Source: Verrucomicrobiota bacterium
Lineage (GTDB): Bacteria; Verrucomicrobiota; Verrucomicrobiia; Chthoniobacterales; UBA10450
NCBI GenBank assembly: GCA_003219225.1
Contig: QHPZ01000149.1
Span: forward strand, 1-7,082
DNA: 7,082 nucleotides
Reading direction: 5' to 3'
The position numbers and the translations under genes are program-made. The notes under the pieces are model-generated. The model did no database searches, had not been told where the DNA came from, and saw only the letters and a list, made by a program, of their open reading frames with translations. Below are positions 1 through 4,974 of the stretch, one piece after another; position 1 is the first letter of the stretch; the number at the start of each line of letters is the position of its first letter.

Positions 1-1
1 C

Positions 2-148
2 GATATTCGGCACGTCTGGTATCTCTCGGTGGGATCGCAAACTTTGCAGGCGTGCATCAACCTGCTCCTGCTCCGGCGCGAGCTCAATCACAAGCTGCGT
101 TTCGAAGAAGGAGAGGGTTTCGTTCCCGCGAGCGCGACGGCGGCGTGA
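2..148 (+). CDS. C-terminal end of an unidentified protein (partial at the window edge)
   Basis: Reading frame 2 is open from the window edge to a TGA at 146-148 and gives 48 residues. It starts DIRHVWYLSVGSQTLQAC, continues with a Leu-rich stretch (INLLLLRREL) and ends in a small-residue tail (PASATAA). The hydrophobic/amphipathic stretch followed by basic residues would fit the last helix of a membrane transporter such as a MATE- or MFS-type protein, but I do not recognise a family motif. That it is coding is inferred from natural-looking composition and from the heptamer repeat that begins right after the stop, as at other gene ends in this window. The start lies outside the window. Confidence 0.5.
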   Translation, partial: DIRHVWYLSVGSQTLQACINLLLLRRELNHKLRFEEGEGFVPASATAA

Positions 149-152
149 AGAG

Positions 153-168
153 AGTGACGAGTGACGAG
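153..168. repeat. Heptamer tandem repeat (AGTGACG)x2 plus AG
   Basis: Two perfect AGTGACG heptamers followed by AG begin 4 nt after the stop codon of the first partial gene. The same heptamer family occurs three times at 6886-6908, and a related 7-nt periodic family (TCAGAGG) is found at 3178-3191 and 5596-5630. All sit at gene borders. They resemble in kind, not in sequence, the 7-nt STRR repeats known from cyanobacteria. Confidence 0.6.
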
Positions 169-215
169 AGCCGCTTCACAACACGGATTGCAAAAACCAA
201 AACGAGAAGATCGAC

Positions 216-359
216 ATGAACTGCCTTCGTCCATTGAAAGTCAGCGCATGACGGTTACGATGCTCGGGTGAAATTACGATAGTTTGGAACGGCGACCCGA
301 AGCCGGGCGATGCGGCGCAGTGGTTCGGTGGGCGCGACAAAGATGGGTACGCGACCGGC
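216..359 (+). pseudogene. Degraded 5' end of the first MORN-like paralog
   Basis: An ATG at 216 sits 6 nt after a purine-rich GAGAAG (204-209) and reads MNCLRPLKVSA before an in-frame TGA at 249-251. The same frame then stays open into the CDS at 360. From about 273 it encodes ITIVWNGDPKPGDAAQWFGG and then RDKDGYATG, clearly homologous to residues 31-59 of the paralog at 2260-3177 (KTLVWNNDPKPHDAASWSGK, then QDKDGYATD). No ATG, GTG or TTG codon lies between 252 and 359 in this frame. No hydrophobic signal peptide like that of the paralog is visible in any frame here. The 5' end therefore looks broken by deletion plus a stop, by an assembly error, or replaced. Confidence 0.55.
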
Positions 360-1232
360 ATGGGCACGTTGGTTTGGTACGCCGGCAACGGTGAGCTCTA
401 CGCGAGTTATCACGGTAAAATGATGCGCGGCAAACTCGATGGGCCAGTCGATTCGCGTTCGGCAGGCAAACTGGCCCACGCCGTTTTCGTTAATGGTGAA
501 CGGACAACCCGCTGGGCAGCCGGATCCGCCTCGAAGTCTGCTGTCGCGTTGGCACAACGCGGCTCCCCTGCTCCGAGCGCAGCTCTCGGAAGTCAAGCGT
601 CCCGCGTGACTCGGCCATCAGGCGGCTCGCCTGACGAAATCAATCAGACCGCAGCTGCGAAGCCGGAAACGCTTCGCGAGCAAGCCGCAACAGCCAAATC
701 ATCTGCAATCGCGGAGAGACAGCGTGTGGCGACGGCGGAGAAAAAGGAGCAAACGCCGAACATTGAACAGCGTTCAAAATCAGACATTCCTGCGGAAGGA
801 CCGAAAATCGACAAGGAGAAACAGACCAGCGACGCTGAAAGCATCGAGCCGAAGCCGTTGCCGCAGCCGACGCGGCCGACGATAACCATTCAAGATAAAC
901 CTGAGGTTGCCGATTTTTCGGGGCCGCCGTCCGAATTGCGCGAAGATTCCGGCGCTGAGAGTTCGCCGGGCGACACCGCGCCGGAAGTGGCATCTTCGCC
1001 AACGGGCGCGCAACTCACGCCACAAGAAGCGATGGAGCTGGCCGACGCCGAAGCGCGCGCGCGTGGGTATGACTTGGGCGGATACGAACAGCCAAAGGCG
1101 GATTACTCAGCAGTGAAAGATCAGTGGTCGTTCTTCTATAACTCCAAAGAGGATGATGCCGCCGGGGACAAGCCGACACATTTCCTGGTGACGGTCGACG
1201 ACACGACAAAGAGCGCCGAAGTCGCGCATTAG
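360..1232 (+). CDS. MORN-like repeat protein with disordered linker and C-terminal conserved domain (paralog 1)
   Basis: The protein has 290 residues from the only canonical in-frame start, ATG 360, but homology to the paralog at 2260-3177 begins about 29 codons earlier, so this start probably truncates the protein. Residues 2-49 hold MORN-like strands (GTLVWYAGNGELYASYHGKM, then RGKLDGPV and AVFVNGERTT), with the Y-x-G and GK-x-G spacing seen in MORN repeats. Residues 55-215 are a low-complexity Ala/Pro/Lys/Glu/Ser linker. Residues 219-290 form a compact domain beginning PQEAMELADAEARARGYDLG, with a Trp at 256 and the ending FLVTVDDTTKSAEVAH. The alternating strand pattern and 'VxVDxxTK' ending recall PepSY-like domains, a loose analogy only. 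Without a signal peptide it would be cytoplasmic, whereas its paralog appears exported. Function unknown; it may be a decaying copy. Confidence 0.7.
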   Translation: MGTLVWYAGNGELYASYHGKMMRGKLDGPVDSRSAGKLAHAVFVNGERTTRWAAGSASKSAVALAQRGSPAPSAALGSQASRVTRPSGGSPDEINQTAAAKPETLREQAATAKSSAIAERQRVATAEKKEQTPNIEQRSKSDIPAEGPKIDKEKQTSDAESIEPKPLPQPTRPTITIQDKPEVADFSGPPSELREDSGAESSPGDTAPEVASSPTGAQLTPQEAMELADAEARARGYDLGGYEQPKADYSAVKDQWSFFYNSKEDDAAGDKPTHFLVTVDDTTKSAEVAH

Positions 1233-1269
1233 AGAAGCGGAGCAGCTGCCTGCCGCACGCGCACTGTAA

Positions 1270-1629
1270 CTAACTGACGGCGGCGCGGAGCGCGGCGACG
1301 TCGAACGGTTTACCGAAGACGACGTGCACGTCCATCCGTTGGAAAGCTTCGCGAACCTCCGGCGAGACCTGCGCCGAGACGACAATGATCTTGCTCGCAA
1401 TGCCTCGCTCTCTGATCGCCGTGACCAATTCGAGGCCGGTCAGTTGGGGCATTCTTGGATCGACAATGATCACGTCGAAGCGATCGCACTGGCCTTCCAG
1501 TGTGGCCAATGCCTCGAGGCCGTTCTCTGCGCGTGTGAATTCGTACCGTGGCCCGGCAAAGATGTAGCGCATCGAGAGGGTGACCGACGGCTCGTTATCG
1601 ACGGCCAAAATCCTGACAGCGCCATTCAT
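1270..1629 (-). CDS. Stand-alone response regulator receiver (CheY-like)
   Basis: A 119-residue protein that is a receiver domain from end to end, with no output domain. Visible landmarks are the beta-1 acidic site VDNE (D11, N12, E13), the predicted phospho-acceptor D57 in VDPRMP, the switch Ser S85 in VVSA, and the conserved Lys K107 in FGKPFD. CheY has two consecutive Asp at the first site; here the second is Asn, which may change metal binding or phosphorylation kinetics. Single-domain regulators act through phosphorylation-dependent protein contacts or as phosphate shuttles. No histidine kinase is visible in the window, so its partner is unknown. Start: ATG at 1629-1627, no Shine-Dalgarno. 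It diverges from the acetyltransferase gene 62 bp away and converges on MORN1. Confidence 0.9.
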   Translation of the reverse strand: MNGAVRILAVDNEPSVTLSMRYIFAGPRYEFTRAENGLEALATLEGQCDRFDVIIVDPRMPQLTGLELVTAIRERGIASKIIVVSAQVSPEVREAFQRMDVHVVFGKPFDVAALRAAVS

Positions 1630-1691
1630 GGCCGGAGAAAGAGCAGCGTCTGTGCCGGTTCAAAATCGCGTGCTAAGATTCGGCTCGCGAT

Positions 1692-2117
1692 ATGAGCAGC
1701 GCGATTGAGACAAGAGAATTTTCCATCGACGATTACGAGGCGGCGGTCGAGCTGTGGAAGCAGGTTGAAGGCGTTGAAATCGCGGAGGGCGATGACAAAG
1801 AAAGCGTCGCGCAATTTCTCGCGCGCAATCCGGGGTCGAGTCGGGTTGCGCGCGATGGATCGGCGGTGGTCGCGGTGGCGTTGTGCGCGCACGATGGCAG
1901 GCGCGGGCACATTTATCATCTCGCGGTGGCGCCGACGTATCAGGGTCGTGGAATTGGCAGACGTCTGGTCGATGAATGTCTCGATCGTCTGCGTCGCGCC
2001 GGGCTCAAGCGCGCCATCATTCTGGTCGCCAACGATAATCCACCGGGACGCGAGTTCTGGCGTCGCTGCGGTTGGGAGGATCTTCCCGGCGCGATGGCGA
2101 TGGGAATTGATCTCTAA
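1692..2117 (+). CDS. GNAT family N-acetyltransferase
   Basis: The 141 residues cover a complete single GNAT fold, which transfers acetyl from acetyl-CoA to an amine. The strand HIYHLAVAP (73-81) leads into the pyrophosphate-binding motif A, YQGRGIGRRL (83-92, Q-x-x-G-x-G type). Motif B follows as LVANDNPPGREFWRRCGW (111-128), with the typical N-x-x-(A/G)-x-x-F-W-x-x-x-G-F/W pattern. The overall pattern is closest to the YpeA/RimI-like class; the substrate cannot be read from the sequence. ATG 1692 is preferred because it gives the full N-terminal strand (IETREFSIDDYEAAVELW). No Shine-Dalgarno is visible. It is transcribed divergently from the receiver gene, so the two could share a control region, but no operator is evident. 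Confidence 0.9.
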   Translation: MSSAIETREFSIDDYEAAVELWKQVEGVEIAEGDDKESVAQFLARNPGSSRVARDGSAVVAVALCAHDGRRGHIYHLAVAPTYQGRGIGRRLVDECLDRLRRAGLKRAIILVANDNPPGREFWRRCGWEDLPGAMAMGIDL

Positions 2118-2124
2118 CCACCAT

Positions 2125-2195
2125 CCGCCTTTGCAAAAGCTGCGGCGGACAAGCGAGCACCCGCCGTCGTTAAGGCTACGGCGGGAAAGCGAGCA
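2125..2195. repeat. Tandem pair of 35-bp hairpin repeats (36-bp period)
   Basis: Two imperfect copies, 2125-2159 and 2161-2195, each consist of a CCGCC...GGCGG hairpin of 24 bp followed by an 11-bp tail ending in AAGCGAGCA. The second copy has a perfect 8-bp stem, CCCGCCGT (2160-2167) with ACGGCGGG (2178-2185), around a 10-nt loop. The copies match at 18 of 24 hairpin positions and 9 of 11 tail positions. They begin 8 nt after the acetyltransferase stop, so they could act as a weak terminator or mRNA-stabilising structure, but no U-tract follows. They look like an interspersed REP-type element. Confidence 0.75.
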
Positions 2196-2259
2196 GGAGC
2201 ACGAGTCTTAGGATTCCTGTTGTGGAACCGGACGCGATTGAATTAGAATCGGCGTTCTT

Positions 2260-3177
2260 GTGAGTGTGCGAATTCGCGTTGTCGTCGGTCTGCTCCTCTT
2301 GCCGGTCAACATTGTTCGCGGCGGCGAGTATCAGCGCGCAGTCGACGGTAAAACGCTCGTCTGGAACAATGATCCGAAGCCGCACGATGCCGCGTCGTGG
2401 TCGGGCAAACAGGACAAGGACGGCTACGCCACCGATTACGGCACATTGGTATGGTACCGAATCGAGCGCGCGAAAGTGACCGGCTCGAATATGCCTGCCG
2501 ACAAACGCGTGCCAATCAGCAGTTACACAGGCAACATGGCGCGCGGCAAGTTGAACGGGGCGGTGATCGCAGCCGAGCCGAGCGGCAGATTTTATCATGG
2601 CACCTTCGCGAACGGGCGGCGTACGGGCGATTGGACTACGGGAGCGCCGCGTGTCCGGCGGGGCGAACTCGTCGAGCCGGCGGCGCCGGCCGAGGGGCCG
2701 TTGGGCGCAAAGACTGAGAAGGCCGAAGCGCCGACGCCGGCGAAGCAGCCGGCAAACCAGCCGGAAGCTCAACCACCGCTGGTCGAAACCACTGCGAAAA
2801 CGGTACCGACCGGAGCAGAAGAACCGTCCGCACAGGTGAGCGATTCGTTGCGTTCGCTGACGGCGCCACCGGCATCGCTGCGCACCGAGGCCGCCGCCGG
2901 GCCGGCCGCGCCAGCAGTAGTCCCGCCGCCATCAACGAGACCCTCGGCACCAGCCGCTGGGGGGAGCGCCGGATTAAACGCAGCCGATGCGATTGAACTG
3001 GCCGATGCCGAGGCGCGAGCCCGCGGTTACAAGCTCAATGAGTATCAACACCCGCAGGTGCAATACGTCGCCGACACCGAAGCGTGGTCCGTCTCGTATG
3101 AGCCGAACACCAGCTCGGCCACAGCTTTCAGCGTCATCGTCGACGAGAAAACAAAGAAGGCGGAGATCAGGAAGTAG
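2260..3177 (+). CDS. Exported MORN-like repeat protein with Pro/Ala linker and C-terminal conserved domain (paralog 2)
   Basis: A 305-residue protein starting at GTG 2260. An in-frame TGA at 2239-2241 excludes a longer form. Residues 1-20 look like a signal peptide: basic MSVRIR, core VVVGLLLLPVNIV, then a Gly-rich possible cleavage region. Residues 30-130 hold MORN-like strands (DGYATDYGTLVWY, SSYTGNMARGKLNGAV, GRFYHGTFANGRRTGDWTTG). Residues about 131-237 are a Pro/Ala-rich linker. Residues 238-305 form the conserved C-terminal domain, including ELADAEARARGY (246-257, identical in paralog 1), W276 and the ending VIVDEKTKKAEIRK. Prediction: a secreted or periplasmic structural or binding protein. 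MORN-type repeats often mediate membrane or protein contacts, but I know of no function for this architecture. No Shine-Dalgarno is seen; the heptamer repeat TCAGAGG starts at the base after the TAG stop. Confidence 0.85.
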   Translation: MSVRIRVVVGLLLLPVNIVRGGEYQRAVDGKTLVWNNDPKPHDAASWSGKQDKDGYATDYGTLVWYRIERAKVTGSNMPADKRVPISSYTGNMARGKLNGAVIAAEPSGRFYHGTFANGRRTGDWTTGAPRVRRGELVEPAAPAEGPLGAKTEKAEAPTPAKQPANQPEAQPPLVETTAKTVPTGAEEPSAQVSDSLRSLTAPPASLRTEAAAGPAAPAVVPPPSTRPSAPAAGGSAGLNAADAIELADAEARARGYKLNEYQHPQVQYVADTEAWSVSYEPNTSSATAFSVIVDEKTKKAEIRK

Positions 3178-3191
3178 TCAGAGGTCGGGAG
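3178..3191. repeat. Heptamer repeat TCAGAGG/TCGGGAG
   Basis: Two heptamers of the TCAGAGG family begin at the base directly after the TAG stop of the MORN-like gene. They match the five-unit array at 5596-5630 in period and first unit. The 23-bp gap to the convergent GYD gene contains nothing else recognisable. Confidence 0.45.
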
Positions 3192-3200
3192 TCTTTCCTG

Positions 3201-3494
3201 TTAGCCGATCTTCGCCAGGATGTTTTCCATTTCTTCCCGGCGAAACGCGCGCATGGTGTGACTCTTGACATTGCCGAGCGAAGCCAGCTTGAGTGAAAAG
3301 GCGCTCACTGTTTCATCGTCGGGTGCGTCGAGGATGAGGACGACATCGTAAGCGCCCATTGTCCAGAGCGCAGTTGTGATTTTGACACCCATTTTCTCGG
3401 CTTCGGCAGTCGCGGCTTGGGCGCGCCTGGTTGTCTCTTTGACGCTGCGAACTCCCTGGCCGGTGAACTGAAGAAGGCTGATATACATCGCCAT
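3201..3494 (-). CDS. GYD domain protein
   Basis: A 97-residue protein made of one GYD domain, a small ferredoxin-like fold family named for its Gly-Tyr-Asp motif. Here the motif is GAYDVVLILDAPDD (residues 47-60 from this start), followed by the typical LASLGNVKSHTMRAF near the C-terminus. The biochemical role of the family is not established. Start: ATG 3494-3492 is chosen over a GTG-type codon 27 nt upstream at 3521, because a clear AAGGAG lies 9 nt before it and the domain begins at once (MAMYISLLQFTGQG). The gene lies 75 bp downstream of the hydrolase on the same strand but has its own strong translation signal. Confidence 0.93.
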   Translation of the reverse strand: MAMYISLLQFTGQGVRSVKETTRRAQAATAEAEKMGVKITTALWTMGAYDVVLILDAPDDETVSAFSLKLASLGNVKSHTMRAFRREEMENILAKIG

Positions 3495-3503
3495 AATTTT
3501 TTT

Positions 3504-3509
3504 CTCCTT
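3504..3509 (-). promoter_or_regulatory. Shine-Dalgarno AAGGAG deciding the GYD gene start
   Basis: On the minus strand AAGGAG (3509 to 3504) is followed by a 9-nt A-rich spacer and the ATG at 3494. It is the only textbook ribosome binding site among the genes of the window, and it fixes the start of the GYD protein. Confidence 0.85.
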
Positions 3510-3569
3510 TCCGGTAACCAATTAACGTTAGGCGCGCGTCAGCCGCTACGCAATGAACTTGGCGGCCGG

Positions 3570-4196
3570 CTACAGGTTGGAAATAAAGCGCGCTATTGCT
3601 TCGAGGATTTGTTGGTCGATTTCCTCTTGCGTTTGCCGAGCAGCAGTGAGCTCGCGTTTAGGCACACCCAGAGAGTGGTCGCCGCCCTCGACGACGTGCA
3701 AGAAATTGGGCGCGCTCATCTCGCCGCGAACGCGCTCAAGCAGCTCCAATGGACAAAACGAATCGCGCGTGCCCTGCACAAAGAGGATCGGCGTTCTCAA
3801 CCGGCGCAGGACCTCATCGCGCAGTTTCGTTTGATCCCCCATCGCGCACAGCGGGTACCCGAGACAAACGAGGCCGTCGACGCTCTCCTCCAGCGCGATA
3901 TGGCAACCGATCCGACCACCCATGCTTTTGCCGATGAGGATTATTCGCCGCGGCGAATCCGTCCCAGGGTCGAATCGAGTTGCCGATGTCGATTTTAGCG
4001 CGTCCGCCAATGCCTGACGATGCGCGGCTATTAATTGCGGCAACGGATCGGGTCGCTTTCGGCCTTCGCGCGTGTAGAAGTAGTCGAACGTTTCGACATC
4101 GCCGAGCGTTTGGAGTCGATTCTTCCAATTTTGCATCCACGGGTGGGAAGAGGGCGCGCCGGCGCCGGGCGCGAAGAGAAAAAACGGCCGCGGCAT
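3570..4196 (-). CDS. Alpha/beta hydrolase of the KANL3/Tex30 (dienelactone-hydrolase-like) family
   Basis: A 208-residue single-domain alpha/beta hydrolase. The first strand and oxyanion loop are FLFAPGAGA (6-14). The nucleophile elbow is IGKSMGGR with S91. The acid is D145 in VQGTRDSFCP and the base H174 in EGGDHSLGVPK, so the catalytic triad is complete and correctly spaced. The G-K-S-M-G-G-R elbow and 'P-x-L-F-V-Q-G-x-R-D' strand are typical of the bacterial members related to human KANL3/TEX30. The substrate is unknown; ester or thioester hydrolysis is the general expectation. No signal peptide, so probably cytoplasmic. ATG 4196 is 18 nt after an in-frame stop, which limits alternatives. 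It is transcribed divergently from lexA, and the SOS box at 4234-4247 lies only 38 bp upstream of its start. Confidence 0.9.
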   Translation of the reverse strand: MPRPFFLFAPGAGAPSSHPWMQNWKNRLQTLGDVETFDYFYTREGRKRPDPLPQLIAAHRQALADALKSTSATRFDPGTDSPRRIILIGKSMGGRIGCHIALEESVDGLVCLGYPLCAMGDQTKLRDEVLRRLRTPILFVQGTRDSFCPLELLERVRGEMSAPNFLHVVEGGDHSLGVPKRELTAARQTQEEIDQQILEAIARFISNL

Positions 4197-4233
4197 GCTC
4201 CAATCTAATCGCGATCATCGCGGCTGCGCGACC

Positions 4234-4247
4234 TGTTCATTTGAACT
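4234..4247 (+). promoter_or_regulatory. LexA-binding SOS box upstream of lexA (TGTTC-N4-GAACT)
   Basis: TGTTC (4234-4238), spacer ATTT and GAACT (4243-4247) match the Verrucomicrobia-type LexA motif TGTTC-N4-GAACA with one mismatch at the last base. It lies in the 84-bp divergent region between the hydrolase and lexA. The right half overlaps a -35-like TTGAAC (4241-4246), so a bound LexA would block the promoter, giving autoregulation. A weak -10 could lie near 4264-4269. Confidence 0.82.
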
Positions 4248-4280
4248 TGCAGGAACGAAAAAATTAGCTAACCCTTCGAC

Positions 4281-4472
4281 ATGCTCACCGAACGACAGCG
4301 AAATGTGCTCGACTTCATCCAGCGCGAACAGCGCGAGAAAGGGATCACCCCGAGCACGCGCGAGATCCAAAGCCACTTCGGCTTCGCCAGTCAGACCTCG
4401 GTGATGCAATACATCGCGGCCTTGGAGCGAAAAGGGTTTCTCGACAGGCACGCGCGTAAGGCGCGGGCTTAG
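4281..4472 (+). CDS. lexA: LexA repressor, N-terminal DNA-binding part (split by in-frame TAG)
   Basis: These 63 residues form the LexA winged helix-turn-helix: MLTERQRNVLDFIQREQREK is helix 1, TPSTREIQSHFGFASQTSVM holds the turn and recognition helix, and YIAALERKGFLDRHARKARA leads into the wing. The frame ends at TAG 4470-4472 and then continues uninterrupted (Ile-Thr-Pro-Ala-Met) into the protease domain at 4485. Joined, the two parts would give about 204 codons, close to the 202 residues of E. coli LexA, with no missing segment. A single base change in a sense codon (for example TGG to TAG) explains the split. Alone, this fragment could bind half-sites only weakly because LexA dimerises through the C-terminal domain. 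The SOS box 34 bp upstream supports the identity. Confidence 0.88.
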   Translation: MLTERQRNVLDFIQREQREKGITPSTREIQSHFGFASQTSVMQYIAALERKGFLDRHARKARA

Positions 4473-4484
4473 ATTACCCCCGCG

Positions 4485-4895
4485 ATGAAAGTCCGGATCA
4501 CCGACGTGCCGATTTACGGGCAGATTCCGGCCGGAATGTCGGCCCTGACCGAGCAGACGATCGAAGGGCACGTATCACTCGACACGCGCTCGGCGAACGT
4601 TTCAAAAAACCGCGGGACATTTGCGTTGCGCGTGCGCGGCGACTCCATGATTGGTGCGCACATTCTCGACGGCGACATTGTCATTTTGGAAGACAGCAAA
4701 GAGGTCCACAGCGGAGATATCGTCGCGGCGCTGATCGACGGTGAAACCACGCTCAAGCGCTACGTGGTTGAGCACGGCCGCCCGTATCTCAAAGCGGAAA
4801 ACCCGCGCTATCCGAAATTGACGCCGGCGAGCGAACTGAAAATTCAGGGCGTGATGGTGTCGCTCGTGCGGAAGCAGGAGCGGCGGAAGAGGTAG
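4485..4895 (+). CDS. lexA: LexA repressor, C-terminal self-cleavage (S24 peptidase) part
   Basis: These 136 residues from ATG 4485, in the same frame as the DNA-binding part and 12 nt after its TAG, form a complete LexA protease/dimerisation domain. The self-cleavage site is Ala16-Gly17 in YGQIPAGMS. The catalytic Ser is S54 in RVRGDSMIGAHILDGDIVIL and the general base Lys is K91 in ETTLKRY. The end, LKIQGVMVSLVRK, matches the family. RecA-ssDNA normally stimulates cleavage and so induces SOS genes. ATG 4485 may serve only as a fortuitous restart, since no Shine-Dalgarno precedes it. The possibilities are readthrough of the TAG, true two-part expression, a pseudogene, or a sequencing error. 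TAG also ends this part, so the codon is not reassigned. Confidence 0.88.
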   Translation: MKVRITDVPIYGQIPAGMSALTEQTIEGHVSLDTRSANVSKNRGTFALRVRGDSMIGAHILDGDIVILEDSKEVHSGDIVAALIDGETTLKRYVVEHGRPYLKAENPRYPKLTPASELKIQGVMVSLVRKQERRKR

Positions 4896-4932
4896 GGCGT
4901 GACCGCCGGGCGCGCCGGTCGGCATCCTAAAC

Positions 4933-4946
4933 TGTTCGCTTGAACA
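4933..4946 (+). promoter_or_regulatory. LexA-binding SOS box upstream of imuA (perfect TGTTC-N4-GAACA)
   Basis: TGTTC (4933-4937), spacer GCTT and GAACA (4942-4946) form a perfect 5-bp inverted repeat that matches the Verrucomicrobia LexA motif exactly. It is the only regulatory-looking element in the 79-bp gap between lexA and imuA. As at lexA, the right half overlaps TTGAAC (4940-4945), a plausible -35 element. A -10-like CATGTT at 4963-4968 would place transcription start at or next to the imuA GTG, suggesting a nearly leaderless transcript. Confidence 0.88.
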
Positions 4947-4974
4947 TATTCACTGATCGTGCCATGTTTGCACT

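Noticed and set aside
1233..1269. Bidirectional terminator between the first MORN-like gene and the receiver gene
   Set aside because: Only a weak GCGG...CCGC pairing with no T-run can be drawn, too little to call.
2125..2195. Possible CRISPR array (regular 36-bp spacing)
   Set aside because: Only two units, only 1 nt between copies, no unique spacers and no cas genes. It is a hairpin-type interspersed repeat.
2651..2680. Possible insertion of a repeat encoding RRGELVEP in the linker of the second MORN-like protein
   Set aside because: The peptide resembles products of known dispersed repeats, but the match is short, there is only one copy here, and the linker is low-complexity anyway.
2176..2772. 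A 198-codon minus-strand frame antisense to the second MORN-like gene
   Set aside because: Composition is Arg-rich and unstructured. The plus-strand frame has a signal peptide and a paralog in the window, which explains the sequence better.
4270..4290. Resemblance of CCCTTCGACATGCTCA at the lexA start to common bacterial interspersed repeats containing CTTCGACAAGCTCA
   Set aside because: The ATG inside it begins a well-matching LexA N-terminus (MLTERQRNVLDF), so the similarity is probably chance.
4215..4571. A 118-codon minus-strand frame over the lexA promoter and first half
   Set aside because: It runs antisense across the LexA DNA-binding domain and the SOS box and has no recognisable motif.
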